From contig NZ_CP040078.1 of the NCBI RefSeq assembly GCF_005280735.1, forward strand, positions 496,001 through 560,000: a DNA stretch of 64,000 bases, in the 5' to 3' direction. The translations under genes and the position numbers were made by a program. The DNA is from Trinickia violacea. Lineage in GTDB: Bacteria; Pseudomonadota; Gammaproteobacteria; Burkholderiales; Burkholderiaceae. Positions 16,981-25,093 of the stretch are shown in pieces (position 1 is the stretch's first letter; every line of letters starts with the position of its first letter). Under the pieces are notes generated by a model, which saw nothing but the letters and a program-made list of their open reading frames with translations, ran no database searches and was not told the origin of the DNA.

Positions 16981-18777
16981 ATGAAACCGAAGAAGCTGTT
17001 CTGCGCCGCGTGGCTCGCGGCGTCCCTCATGTGCGCGGCGCTCGTTCCGGCGAACGCGGCCACGGTGCGCTGGCGCAGCTCGGCCGTGCATATCGCCGTC
17101 GAAGGCAAGGACCTCAAAGACGTGCTGCGCGACTTCACCGCGAGCCAGGGCGTGGCCGCGTCGATTGCGAGCGACGTGCAGGGCACCGTGACGGGGCACT
17201 TCGACATGTCGCCGCAACGCTTCCTCGACACGCTCGCGTCGACGTTCGGCTTCGTCTGGTTCTATGACGGCAGCGTGCTGACGATCAGCGGCGCGAACGA
17301 CGTCACGCATCAAGTGATCCGGCTCGATCACGCATCGCCCGAGGATCTGCGCGCGACGCTGCGCACGATGAACATCGACGACCCGCGCTTTCCCGTGGTC
17401 TACGACGAAAACGCGGGCACGGCGCTCGTGAACGGCCCGCCGCAATACGTGCAGCTCGTGACCGAAGTGGCGCGGCGGCTCGACGACAACGCGGCCAGCA
17501 AGACGGGCTCGGTGATCCGCGTGTTCAAGCTCAAGCACGCGTGGGCCGCCGATCACAAGGTGCAGATCGACGGCAACACGATCACGGTGCCGGGTGTCGC
17601 GAACGTGCTGGCGAGCATGTATCACGCGAAGAAGGACAAGCAGAACGGCGATGCGCCGTCGACGGCGACGGCCACGCCGAACATGCAGCGCGTTCCGCCG
17701 ATGAACGACGTGAACGGCAGCTCGCTCGGCGGCGGCCCGCAATTTAATCCGCCTTTGCCGGAGAACATGCCCGAAGGGCAGGGCGCGACCCTCGGCGGCC
17801 TCATCAGCGGCAGCCCGCCTTACCCGGGGGGCGGCGGCAACGTCGGCTATGCGAGCGCGTCGCCGGGCGGCTACGCGCCATCGCCCGGCGCGGTCAGCGG
17901 CGGCGACGTGGCGCTACCCGTCATTCAGCCCGATCCGACGACCAACTCGGTGCTGATCCGCGATACGCCGCAGCGCATCGCGCAATACGCGTCGCTGATC
18001 GATCAGCTCGATACACGGCCCAAGCTCATCGAAATCGAGGCGCACATCATCGAGATCGACGACAACTTCCTCAAGCAGATCGGCATCGACTGGCGCGCGC
18101 ACAACAGCCACTTCGATCTGCAAACGGGCACGGGCACCTATCAGCAGAACGACTACTCGACAGGCCAGATCAATCCGAACTTCGGCACGACCACGCTGGC
18201 CGACGGCACGACGGTCGTGAGCACGACGCCGGTCGGCGCCTCGATTACGGCAGTGCTCGGCGATGCGGGGCGTTACCTGATGGCGCGCATCAACGCATCG
18301 GAGCAGACCAACAAGGCGAAGATCGATGCGTCGCCGAAAGTCGCGACGCTCGACAACGTCGAAGCCGTGATGGACAACAAGACGCAATTCTTCATACGCG
18401 TGTCGGGCTATACGTCGGCGGACCTGTACAGCGTGTCGACCGGCGTGTCGCTGCGCGTGCTGCCGATGGTCGTGCAGGAAAACGGCCAGACGAGCATCAA
18501 GCTGCAAGTCCACATCGAGGACGGCGAGGTGACCAGCCAGAAGGTCGATAACATTCCGGTGATCACGCAGAGCGACATCAATACGCAGGCGTTCGTCGGC
18601 CAGGGCGAGGGTCTCTTGATCGCGGGCTACAGCACCGACAACAACACGAACGGCGTGACCGACGTGCCGGGGCTGTCGAAGATTCCGCTCATCGGCGCGC
18701 TGTTCCGTTTCAACAGCGATTCGCGCTCGCATATGGAGCGGATCTACTTGCTGACGCCGCGGGTGCTCGATCTGTGA
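16981..18777 (+). CDS. sctC: T3SS outer-membrane secretin SctC (HrcC)
   Basis: A 598-residue secretin. The start is ATG 16981 (MKPKKLFCAAW), giving a signal peptide ending near ANAAT; the frame extends 28 codons upstream but only over the hrpB end. Periplasmic N0/N1/N3 ring domains cover about residues 30-330, interrupted by a Gly/Pro/Asn-rich linker (about 250-310). The C-terminal secretin channel domain includes PKLIEIEAHIIEIDDNFLKQ and the closing VPGLSKIPLIGALFR. It forms the outer-membrane pore. It is probably cotranscribed with hrpB. Confidence 0.97.
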   Translation: MKPKKLFCAAWLAASLMCAALVPANAATVRWRSSAVHIAVEGKDLKDVLRDFTASQGVAASIASDVQGTVTGHFDMSPQRFLDTLASTFGFVWFYDGSVLTISGANDVTHQVIRLDHASPEDLRATLRTMNIDDPRFPVVYDENAGTALVNGPPQYVQLVTEVARRLDDNAASKTGSVIRVFKLKHAWAADHKVQIDGNTITVPGVANVLASMYHAKKDKQNGDAPSTATATPNMQRVPPMNDVNGSSLGGGPQFNPPLPENMPEGQGATLGGLISGSPPYPGGGGNVGYASASPGGYAPSPGAVSGGDVALPVIQPDPTTNSVLIRDTPQRIAQYASLIDQLDTRPKLIEIEAHIIEIDDNFLKQIGIDWRAHNSHFDLQTGTGTYQQNDYSTGQINPNFGTTTLADGTTVVSTTPVGASITAVLGDAGRYLMARINASEQTNKAKIDASPKVATLDNVEAVMDNKTQFFIRVSGYTSADLYSVSTGVSLRVLPMVVQENGQTSIKLQVHIEDGEVTSQKVDNIPVITQSDINTQAFVGQGEGLLIAGYSTDNNTNGVTDVPGLSKIPLIGALFRFNSDSRSHMERIYLLTPRVLDL

Positions 18778-18789
18778 AGTGAGGGGAAT

Positions 18790-18816
18790 GGGCGGCGCCT
18801 GCGTTAAGCGCCGCCC
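18790..18816. terminator. Bidirectional hairpin between sctC and hrpG
   Basis: GGGCGGCGC and GCGCCGCCC form a perfect 9-bp GC-rich stem with a 9-base loop, in the 56-bp gap between convergent sctC and hrpG. The T-tract is weak, but its position suits a terminator for both genes. Confidence 0.65.
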
Positions 18817-18833
18817 GTGTTGTCGGCACGTCT

Positions 18834-19853
18834 TCAGCGGCGCCAGAGCGGTGCGCCGAGGAGCGCGGCAGGAAAGGAGAACGAAGGCAGCGCAGTCGTG
18901 CTGCCTTTTGGCGTTTTAAGCGGTGTTTTGAGCGGCGCTTCAAGCGACGTTCCAAGCGACGTCTCAAGCGTCTCGGGGCTGGGCTCGACGAAGTGCGCGA
19001 CGATCTTCGGCGCTTGCAGCGTGCCCAGGCTCCATATGTTGACGGCCGCATGCTTCTCCCAGGGCTGCGCGCTGCGCGCGGCTTCGCTGTCTTCGGCATG
19101 CACGAGCGTCTCGACGCCGCGCTCAGCTTCGGCCTTGCCCTCCTCGCACAACTCGACGCGATACCCGTGCGCATACATCGTGCGCAGCTGCACGCCGTCC
19201 GCGCCATTCAGACCGAGCTTCTTGCGCAGCTTGTAGATGTGCTGTTCGAGCGTGCGGCCGACGATGTCCTCGGTGCTGCTCCAGATCGTGCCTGCGATCT
19301 GCCGGCGGCTCACGTATTCGCCTGCGCGCGAGAACAGCAGCCACGCAATCGCGAATTCGCGCACCGTCAGCTTCACGAGCCGGTCGTGGATCAAGACCGC
19401 GCCGGTGCGCCGGTCGAGCCGGTAGGGGCCGAGCGTGGCCCAGTCGTCCGATTGTCCCGATTGCGCGGCGGGCGCGGCTTGAAAGCGGCGCAGCGCGAGA
19501 TAGGTGCGCGCCGTCAGCTCGCTGCGATCGATCGGCGCGCGCACGACGTCGTCCGCGCCCGCTTCGAATGCGCGCTCGATGCTGCCGCGATCGGCGAGCG
19601 CGCCGACGACGACGAGCGGTGCGCGTCGATCGCCGTAGCACTCGCGGCGCGCGAATACGGCGCGCGTCGAATCGATTCCCGTGGCGGCATCGACGAGGAT
19701 CGCGTGGTACTCGTCGCGATAGATCGCTCGCGACAGGGCGACGTCGTCGTCAAAGCGGCGGCACTCGATCCTGTCGTCGGAAAAGCATTGGCAAATCAGA
19801 TTGAACAGACTGCTGTTGTTTGTCATGACGGCGAATTTCAACATGCTCTCCAA
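18834..19853 (-). CDS. hrpG: HrpG-like OmpR-family response regulator
   Basis: A 339-residue regulator with an N-terminal receiver-like domain and a C-terminal OmpR winged helix (about 140-235; LTVREFAIAWLLFSRAGEYV, then GRTLEQHIYKLRKKLGL and MYAHGYRVEL). Its place next to hrpB-sctC suggests HrpG, the activator above HrpB. The receiver keeps the phosphoacceptor-position Asp55 (ILVDAATG), but the usual acidic pair is Asn-Asn (TNNSSLF) and the Lys-Pro near the end is Ala-Pro (VRAPIDRSEL), so it is atypical. A non-conserved tail of about 70 residues includes a Thr/Leu/Pro repeat encoded by 12-bp units. A shorter start at residue 4 is possible. Confidence 0.8.
   Translation of the reverse strand: MESMLKFAVMTNNSSLFNLICQCFSDDRIECRRFDDDVALSRAIYRDEYHAILVDAATGIDSTRAVFARRECYGDRRAPLVVVGALADRGSIERAFEAGADDVVRAPIDRSELTARTYLALRRFQAAPAAQSGQSDDWATLGPYRLDRRTGAVLIHDRLVKLTVREFAIAWLLFSRAGEYVSRRQIAGTIWSSTEDIVGRTLEQHIYKLRKKLGLNGADGVQLRTMYAHGYRVELCEEGKAEAERGVETLVHAEDSEAARSAQPWEKHAAVNIWSLGTLQAPKIVAHFVEPSPETLETSLGTSLEAPLKTPLKTPKGSTTALPSFSFPAALLGAPLWRR
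18913..18972 (-). repeat. Degenerate 12-bp tandem repeat in the hrpG tail
   Basis: Five consecutive 12-bp units (plus-strand forms include GTTTTAAGCGGT, GTTTTGAGCGGC, GCTTCAAGCGAC and GTTCCAAGCGAC) encode a four-residue periodic Ser/Thr-Leu-x-Thr/Ala tail. The frame is kept. Confidence 0.85.
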
Positions 19854-20323
19854 AACTGATGGCCGAAGGTCTCACTCCCGAAACGAAGTTTCTGACCGAA
19901 AATTACGGCTCTTGATTTATCAGGGCTGTAACCAATTGTTTCGATGTTGCATGCCACGCAAGCGCTTAATGTGCGATGACTTGTTTAAGACGCGCTTGGC
20001 TCGGCAATTCAGAAAAAAGTTATGCGAAATAGCGGTAAAAAAGGGCGCGAATTCAATATTGCGGTATCAATTGCAAGCATGATTCGCCTCCAGGTAAAAG
20101 CGACCGGAGTCCCGCTAGATTGCGCGGGACGCAAAGCTTTACGGCACCTTTCAGCGTTGCAAGCGGGGTTCAGCTTTGTTGAGGTTTCGTTTGACGGGTT
20201 GTTGTGCATCGCTTCGCGAGAACATGAGGTTTATTGAATCTGTATTGCGAGCGGCTAATTAAAATCGTCGAGCAATGTCCGTAGAACGCCTCACTCGCTC
20301 ATCTATTCCGTCCGAGTCCGCTC
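19854..20323. other. AT-richer intergenic region upstream of hrpG and the Rieske gene
   Basis: A 470-bp divergent gap, clearly less GC-rich than its surroundings, with no credible gene. For the rightward gene, TTGAAT at 20234-20239 and TAATTA at 20256-20261 (16-bp spacer) form a candidate promoter. The leftward half must contain the hrpG promoter. No RNA gene was recognised. Confidence 0.6.
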
Positions 20324-21430
20324 ATGCCGTTTCTTCTGAATGCGTGGTATGTCGCCGCTTTCGCGCACGAGGTGCGCGCCGATGCGCCGCTTGCGCGCAC
20401 CTTGCTCGACCGGCCCGTCGTCCTCTATCGCGATGCGGCACAGCGCGCGATCGCGCTCGACGACCGTTGCCCGCATCGTTTCGCGCCGCTTTCAAAAGGG
20501 CGGATCGTAGAGGGTGTCCTCGAATGCCCGTACCATGGGCTGCGTTTCGACGCGACGGGGCAATGCGTGCATAACCCGCACGGCGACGGGCGCGTGCCGG
20601 CCGGCGCGAAGGCGCGGGCCTATCCGTCGGTCGAGCGTGACGGCGCGATCTGGTTCTGGCCGGGCGATCCGCAACAGGCCGATGCGTCGCTGCTGCCTTC
20701 GTTCGATTTCGTCGACCCCGGCAAAAACCTGACGCACACCGGCTACCTGCTCACGCGCGCGCACTATCAATTGAGCGCGGACAACCTGCTCGATCTGAGC
20801 CACTTCCAGTTTCTGCATCCCGATACGCTCGGCAGCGAGGCGATTGCGCGCGGCAACATGCAGTCGGGCAGCGTCGAGGACACGGTCTGGGTGCGCCGCA
20901 CCACGCACGACGAAGTGTTGCCGCCGTTCGTCGCGACCGGCTTCGGCGTGCCGCCCGGTGCGCGCGTGGACCGTTGGATGGACGTGCGCTGGACGCCGCC
21001 CGGACTCATGTCGATCGTGATCGGCGTGACGGGAGCGGGGATGCCGCGCGAAGCCGGTTTGATCTCGCCGTCCGCGCACTGGCTCACGCCCGAGACCGAG
21101 CGCACGACGCACTACTTCTTTGCGTTCGGCTTGCCGAAGGAAATGGGCGATGCGGGGCGCGAGCTCGTGCGCTACGCGGTCGAAGGGCTCATGCAGCCGT
21201 TCGAGCACGAAGACCTGCCGATGCTCGAAGCCCAGCAAAAGAGCCTCGGCGACAGCGATTTCTGGGCGGCGCAACCGGCGCTGCTGCCGATCGACGCCGG
21301 GGCGATCCGCGCGCGTCGCGTGATGGAGCGGCGGATTGCGGAGGAGCGCACGGCGGCAGGTACAGCGGATACGCCGAGCACGTTGCGCGGTGTACGCGTG
21401 ACGGTGGCGGACCCACTAGGGGCAGGCTGA
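20324..21430 (+). CDS. Rieske 2Fe-2S aromatic oxygenase/O-demethylase (VanA-like)
   Basis: A 368-residue oxygenase of the vanillate O-demethylase/dicamba monooxygenase group. The Rieske centre is complete: C49-x-H51 (CPHRFAPL) and C68-x2-H71 (CPYHGLRFD). The mononuclear iron site is visible in the stretch DNLLDLSHFQFLH. A substrate cannot be read from sequence. No ferredoxin reductase (VanB) gene is adjacent, so electrons must come from elsewhere. Its stop overlaps the next start (TGATG), coupling it to a pyruvyl transferase-like gene, an unexpected partner. Confidence 0.9.
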   Translation: MPFLLNAWYVAAFAHEVRADAPLARTLLDRPVVLYRDAAQRAIALDDRCPHRFAPLSKGRIVEGVLECPYHGLRFDATGQCVHNPHGDGRVPAGAKARAYPSVERDGAIWFWPGDPQQADASLLPSFDFVDPGKNLTHTGYLLTRAHYQLSADNLLDLSHFQFLHPDTLGSEAIARGNMQSGSVEDTVWVRRTTHDEVLPPFVATGFGVPPGARVDRWMDVRWTPPGLMSIVIGVTGAGMPREAGLISPSAHWLTPETERTTHYFFAFGLPKEMGDAGRELVRYAVEGLMQPFEHEDLPMLEAQQKSLGDSDFWAAQPALLPIDAGAIRARRVMERRIAEERTAAGTADTPSTLRGVRVTVADPLGAG

Positions 21431-22797
21431 TGGATTGGACCATCGCGGAAGATCCTGTCCAGCGTTCGCTCACCGCGCTGCATCGATACGCTGGCGCGGC
21501 AGCGCCCGATGAAGTCTTTCTCGACGATTTGCAAGAACGCATCGACGCGGCGCGGCGGCGTAGCGCGCGGGCGCGTCCGAGAGCGCTTGCCTCGGGCCGT
21601 GAACCGCGTGTCCTGCTGCTCGGCTATAACGGCGCGGGCAACACGGGCGCCGATCTGCGCGCCATCGAAACGGTGATTCAGTTGCGGCGTCTCTTGGCGC
21701 CACGTGAGCCGCGCATCACGCTCTTCGCGCTCGGCGATTGCTTCGATCATCCATTGCTTGCGTCGCTGCCGCGGCTGGCGTCGGCGTTGCCGTATCTGCC
21801 GGATGCGCTCGACGCCGCGGTTCAAGACGCAGACATCGTGCTGAATGTCGAAGGCTCCACCTACACCTCGAAGTTTTCCGACTCCCTTGCCGGGACGCTG
21901 ATCGGCGGCGTCGCGCTTGCGCACGCGCATGGCCGGCGTGCGATCGCATACGGCGTCGATAGCGGCGCGATGACTGGGACGCTGACTCGCTTTGTCGAGC
22001 GCAATGCGCAAGGCGGGCTCGTGATTGCCCGCAACGAGGCCGCGCGCGTGCAGCTCGAGGGGCTCGGCATCGCGGCGCAGCCGGGCGCGGATACCGCTTG
22101 GACGTATCGCGCGTCGTCGAGCCCGCGAATCGCGGCGCTTGGGCCGCGCGTCGCGGCGTTGTGTCCCGCGAATCCGTTCTGGTGGCCTGTTTGCGCCGAC
22201 GCGGCACGCGCACGCTCGCTCGATGCGCGCGGCGAGTCGTCGCCGTTCCGTTATGGGCCGCTGCATTTTCATAGCTGGGACGAAGCGCGTGCCGCGGCTT
22301 ATGACGCTTACGTCGAGCGTTTTGCCGCGATTGCCGCGGGCTTGCGCGACGAAGGCTACACGCCCGTGCTCGTCGGCATGGAGCAGCTCGATCTGACGGT
22401 TTGCCGCGACCTGGCGGCGCGCTTGCCGTTCGCGTGCGAGATCGTCGCGCGCGGACCCGACCGGCTCGACGATGTCGCGGCCGCCGTCGCGCACGCCGCG
22501 TGTGCCGTGACGACGCGCTATCACGCCGCCGTGCTGGCGATGTCGCACGGGGTGCCGATGTTCGGCTTGTCGATGGATACGCGGATCGCGCGCTTGCTGG
22601 AAGAAGCGGATTGCGCGCAATGGTATGCGGCGTGCGATGCGCTTGATGGCGCCGAGCGCGCGCTGGCGAAGATCGGGAGCCTCGATGAAACGGCCAAGCG
22701 TGAAGCGCTTGTTACGGCGTTCGCGCGGTATGCGGACGCGCAGCGTGTGCGTTTCGACGAGATGGGCGAGCGGTTATTGAAGGCGATCGAGATCTGA
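21430..22797 (+). CDS. Polysaccharide pyruvyl transferase family protein
   Basis: A 455-residue protein. After a linker, the typical N-terminal Rossmann motif GYNGAGNTGADLRAIETVI appears (about residues 63-81). The C-terminal half contains the family-typical CAVTTRYHAAVLAMSHGVP with PMFGLSMDTR, seen in PS_pyruv_trans and CsaB-like proteins that transfer pyruvyl from PEP to sugars. The start overlaps the stop of the Rieske gene by one base. No glycan biosynthesis genes are nearby, so the acceptor is unknown. Confidence 0.85.
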   Translation: MDWTIAEDPVQRSLTALHRYAGAAAPDEVFLDDLQERIDAARRRSARARPRALASGREPRVLLLGYNGAGNTGADLRAIETVIQLRRLLAPREPRITLFALGDCFDHPLLASLPRLASALPYLPDALDAAVQDADIVLNVEGSTYTSKFSDSLAGTLIGGVALAHAHGRRAIAYGVDSGAMTGTLTRFVERNAQGGLVIARNEAARVQLEGLGIAAQPGADTAWTYRASSSPRIAALGPRVAALCPANPFWWPVCADAARARSLDARGESSPFRYGPLHFHSWDEARAAAYDAYVERFAAIAAGLRDEGYTPVLVGMEQLDLTVCRDLAARLPFACEIVARGPDRLDDVAAAVAHAACAVTTRYHAAVLAMSHGVPMFGLSMDTRIARLLEEADCAQWYAACDALDGAERALAKIGSLDETAKREALVTAFARYADAQRVRFDEMGERLLKAIEI

Positions 22798-22856
22798 GCG
22801 ATATCCAGGCGGATTCTCGGCGACGACGCAATGTCTTGCGCCGTCGGCTTTCGCTT

Positions 22857-23516
22857 TTAGTGCGCAGGCGTGGAGGGATTGCTTGCCGACAACGCGATGG
22901 GCGAGCTGCCTTTGGTTCGATAGATCATGTAAGTCGCCGAATACGGCACGAGCAGATGCGCGCCTTCGAGATCGCAATCCGGTTGCGGAGGCAATCCGCC
23001 CGCCGTATCGATGCGCTGGATCGAGCTGACGTCGGCAAAGCGGCCTTCGCGCGGACGCGGCGTGGCGATGTAGCGCGTGGTGAAGCGGGCCCACGTCAGC
23101 GCGTTGGCCGAGACTTGGCTCTCGCCTGCGGGGTTCACGATCACGTAGCTGCCGTCGTACGCGAGGAAGTAGTGGTTGGGAGCCACGGTGCCCGCGCTCG
23201 TGCCGCTCGTGTCGACGAGCGTGGCTTCGGAGCCGGATTGCGTCCACAGAAGCTGGGTGCTTGCCGCTGCGGCTTCCGTTGCGTTGGCGTCCGAAGGGAC
23301 GCGCCGGCAGAGATAAGTCTCGTCGCCGTGCGTGGTCATGACTTCTTGCAGTTCCTCGTCGCCGCTTGCGCGCAGGTTCGGGGGGAGGGAGTCGTTGGCG
23401 GTGGGCGTCGGCGCAGGCGGCGTGGCACACCCGTAAAGCGCCAGCATGCCGCCGATGCCGATGACAGCAGCGAACCGGCGAACGGGAAAAACAGCGCGCG
23501 TGCGAAAGCCATTCAT
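22857..23516 (-). CDS. DUF3455-like lipoprotein
   Basis: A 219-residue predicted lipoprotein from ATG 23516; a GTG at 23528 would add four residues. Neither start has a good ribosome binding site. The signal sequence ends at MLALYGC, with Cys about residue 30. The body has a pattern I associate with DUF3455: ETYLCRR, a Trp-centred LLWTQSGSEATLVDTSG, HYFLAYDGSYV and SSIQRIDTAGGLPPQPDC near the end. Function of that family is unknown. It converges with the pyruvyl transferase gene and is transcribed away from the next exported protein. Confidence 0.7.
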   Translation of the reverse strand: MNGFRTRAVFPVRRFAAVIGIGGMLALYGCATPPAPTPTANDSLPPNLRASGDEELQEVMTTHGDETYLCRRVPSDANATEAAAASTQLLWTQSGSEATLVDTSGTSAGTVAPNHYFLAYDGSYVIVNPAGESQVSANALTWARFTTRYIATPRPREGRFADVSSIQRIDTAGGLPPQPDCDLEGAHLLVPYSATYMIYRTKGSSPIALSASNPSTPAH

Positions 23517-23751
23517 GAGTATCTGCACTGGTGACGGACGATACCGCTATCACAACCGATTCGGCACGAAGCCACCCGGCACGATACGAAACGCTGCACG
23601 GGAAAACGCACACGTACGCGGCGGCGCGTGGACGTGTGCAAGCGTTCGCGATTTACGCACCGTGTTCGCCGATTCGACCCGCACGCTGCGCGATTGCGTT
23701 ACCGTCGAGCACTGGCGCGTCAAGCCTCTATCAACTCGCGCAAAGGACCCA

Positions 23752-24153
23752 ATGAACGATCCAGCCTACGCTCTCCACGCATCGAAGACCCGATTTCTTT
23801 CGCGCGTGGCTTCGGCCGCAGCGCTCACGGCGCTGGTGTGCGCGGTGATACCTGCGTCTTCGTATGCTCAGGTCTCGACTACCTTGGTGAACATCTGCAA
23901 AGCGCGCGCGAACACCGCGAAGCTCGTCGCACAAGACCGGGATGCCGGCGTGAGCAAGGAGGACGAGCTGCGCAAGTCGCGGGAAATCGCCGCGGCCATG
24001 CCGGTTGGGCGGCAGGAATATGCGCTCGCGGAAATGGCGGCCTTCATCGACAAGCTCTACGGCAAATACGCGTCGATGCCGCCGCAGGATGTCTACACGA
24101 AGTACCTGGCGTATTGCGAGGCGCAGGCGTCGGGGCAGAAGCCGCCGTATTGA
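23752..24153 (+). CDS. Small exported protein, unknown function
   Basis: A 133-residue protein. ATG 23752 is preceded by AAAGGA. An N-terminal signal peptide (SAAALTALVCAVIPASSYAQ, cleavage probably after SYA) is followed by a mature part of about 95 residues with two cysteines (NICKARANT and LAYCEAQ), probably disulfide-bonded in the periplasm. The mature region is charged and helical (KEDELRKSREIAAAMPVG). I do not recognise the family. It converges with tssL across a gap containing a long inverted repeat. Confidence 0.7.
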   Translation: MNDPAYALHASKTRFLSRVASAAALTALVCAVIPASSYAQVSTTLVNICKARANTAKLVAQDRDAGVSKEDELRKSREIAAAMPVGRQEYALAEMAAFIDKLYGKYASMPPQDVYTKYLAYCEAQASGQKPPY

Positions 24154-24240
24154 TCCGGCGCGGGTGGCCGGTGATGCGCGCGCGTGCTGCGCGACGAAAG
24201 ATTGCTTTTCGATCAACGACTTCGCTCGTCTATCAGCGAG

Positions 24241-24275
24241 TTGTCCACAGAGCTATGAACAAAATCTGTGGACAA
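24241..24275. repeat. 11-bp perfect inverted repeat with DnaA-box-like arms
   Basis: TTGTCCACAGA and TCTGTGGACAA flank a 13-base spacer between convergent genes. It may be a bidirectional terminator. The arms differ from the DnaA box TTATCCACA at one position. Confidence 0.6.
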
Positions 24276-24313
24276 CCTCCTGGATCGACGCGTCTTGCGG
24301 AAACGCGATCGCG

Positions 24314-25093
24314 CTACGGCAACGAAATCGTCAAATTCGCCTGCTCCGCGCCCGCCTTGATCAACTGCGAATACGGCGCCAGGGTCTTCGCCGTGCTGTC
24401 GCGCAGATACGCATTGAGCCCGATAAACGCACCGAGCGCGATGAGCGCGAACACCGCGCCGACGGCCCACATCGGCACTTCATGCTTCAGGCGGTGCGCG
24501 ACCTGATCCGGCAGCGGCCATTGCGGCGCGAACGGCGCGCGCTTGCCCTTCAAGTGCGCGATTTCATCGCCGAGGCGGGCCGTCAGATACGCGAGCTTTT
24601 CCGGCCCTTCGAGCAAATACTTGCCCTGAAAGCCGAGCAGCAGGCACATATGAAACACCTCGAGCGATTGCAGCCGAGCCGCGCCTTGCGCACGGCATTC
24701 CTCGAGATGCTGGTAGAACTTCTCGCCCGCCAGCTGCTCGCCGAACAGCACGAGCTGCAGCGGTTTGCGTTCCCAGTCCGCGCGAATCTTGAACGCCGAC
24801 GACAGCACCGATTCGTCGACCGCCGCGCAAAACGCGAACTTGGACGCGTACACGTCTTCGGCCGCGACGTTGAGCTTCTTCGTGCCGCGCTCGAAGTCGC
24901 CCAGGAACGACTGGATGCGCGCGCTGAATTCGCCGGCGTCGCTTGGCTCGTGACCGTTCTTCAAGAGGAACAGCATGAAGAACCCGTCGTACAGCAGATC
25001 GAGCAGCGAGCGCGCCTGGTAGTTCGGCTCGCTCACGGGCGCGGGCGGCGCGGACGGCATGCTGCCGCCAAAGAGGGAAGGCGCGTAGCTCAT
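24314..25093 (-). CDS. tssL: T6SS inner-membrane protein TssL (DotU/IcmH family)
   Basis: A 259-residue protein with the cytosolic DotU domain and one C-terminal membrane helix (MWAVGAVFALIALGAFIGL, about residues 208-227). Typical pieces are SLLDLLYDGFFMLFLLKNG, AVDESVLSS and FQGKYLLEGPEKLAYL. It forms the membrane complex with TssM and TssJ. It lacks the C-terminal OmpA-like peptidoglycan domain found in some TssL proteins, so anchoring may fall to the OmpA-like TagN. It overlaps tssK by 4 bp. Confidence 0.96.
   Translation of the reverse strand: MSYAPSLFGGSMPSAPPAPVSEPNYQARSLLDLLYDGFFMLFLLKNGHEPSDAGEFSARIQSFLGDFERGTKKLNVAAEDVYASKFAFCAAVDESVLSSAFKIRADWERKPLQLVLFGEQLAGEKFYQHLEECRAQGAARLQSLEVFHMCLLLGFQGKYLLEGPEKLAYLTARLGDEIAHLKGKRAPFAPQWPLPDQVAHRLKHEVPMWAVGAVFALIALGAFIGLNAYLRDSTAKTLAPYSQLIKAGAEQANLTISLP

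Noticed and set aside
19864..19887. CGAA-N16-CGAA, a PIP-box-like pair on the minus strand just before hrpG
   Set aside because: It lies only 11 bp before the start codon, there is no YANNNT at 30-32 bases, and four CGAA words cluster here, so chance is likely.
20022..20237. A 71-codon plus-strand frame in the gap between hrpG and the Rieske gene
   Set aside because: No ribosome binding site, no recognisable domain and unusual composition.
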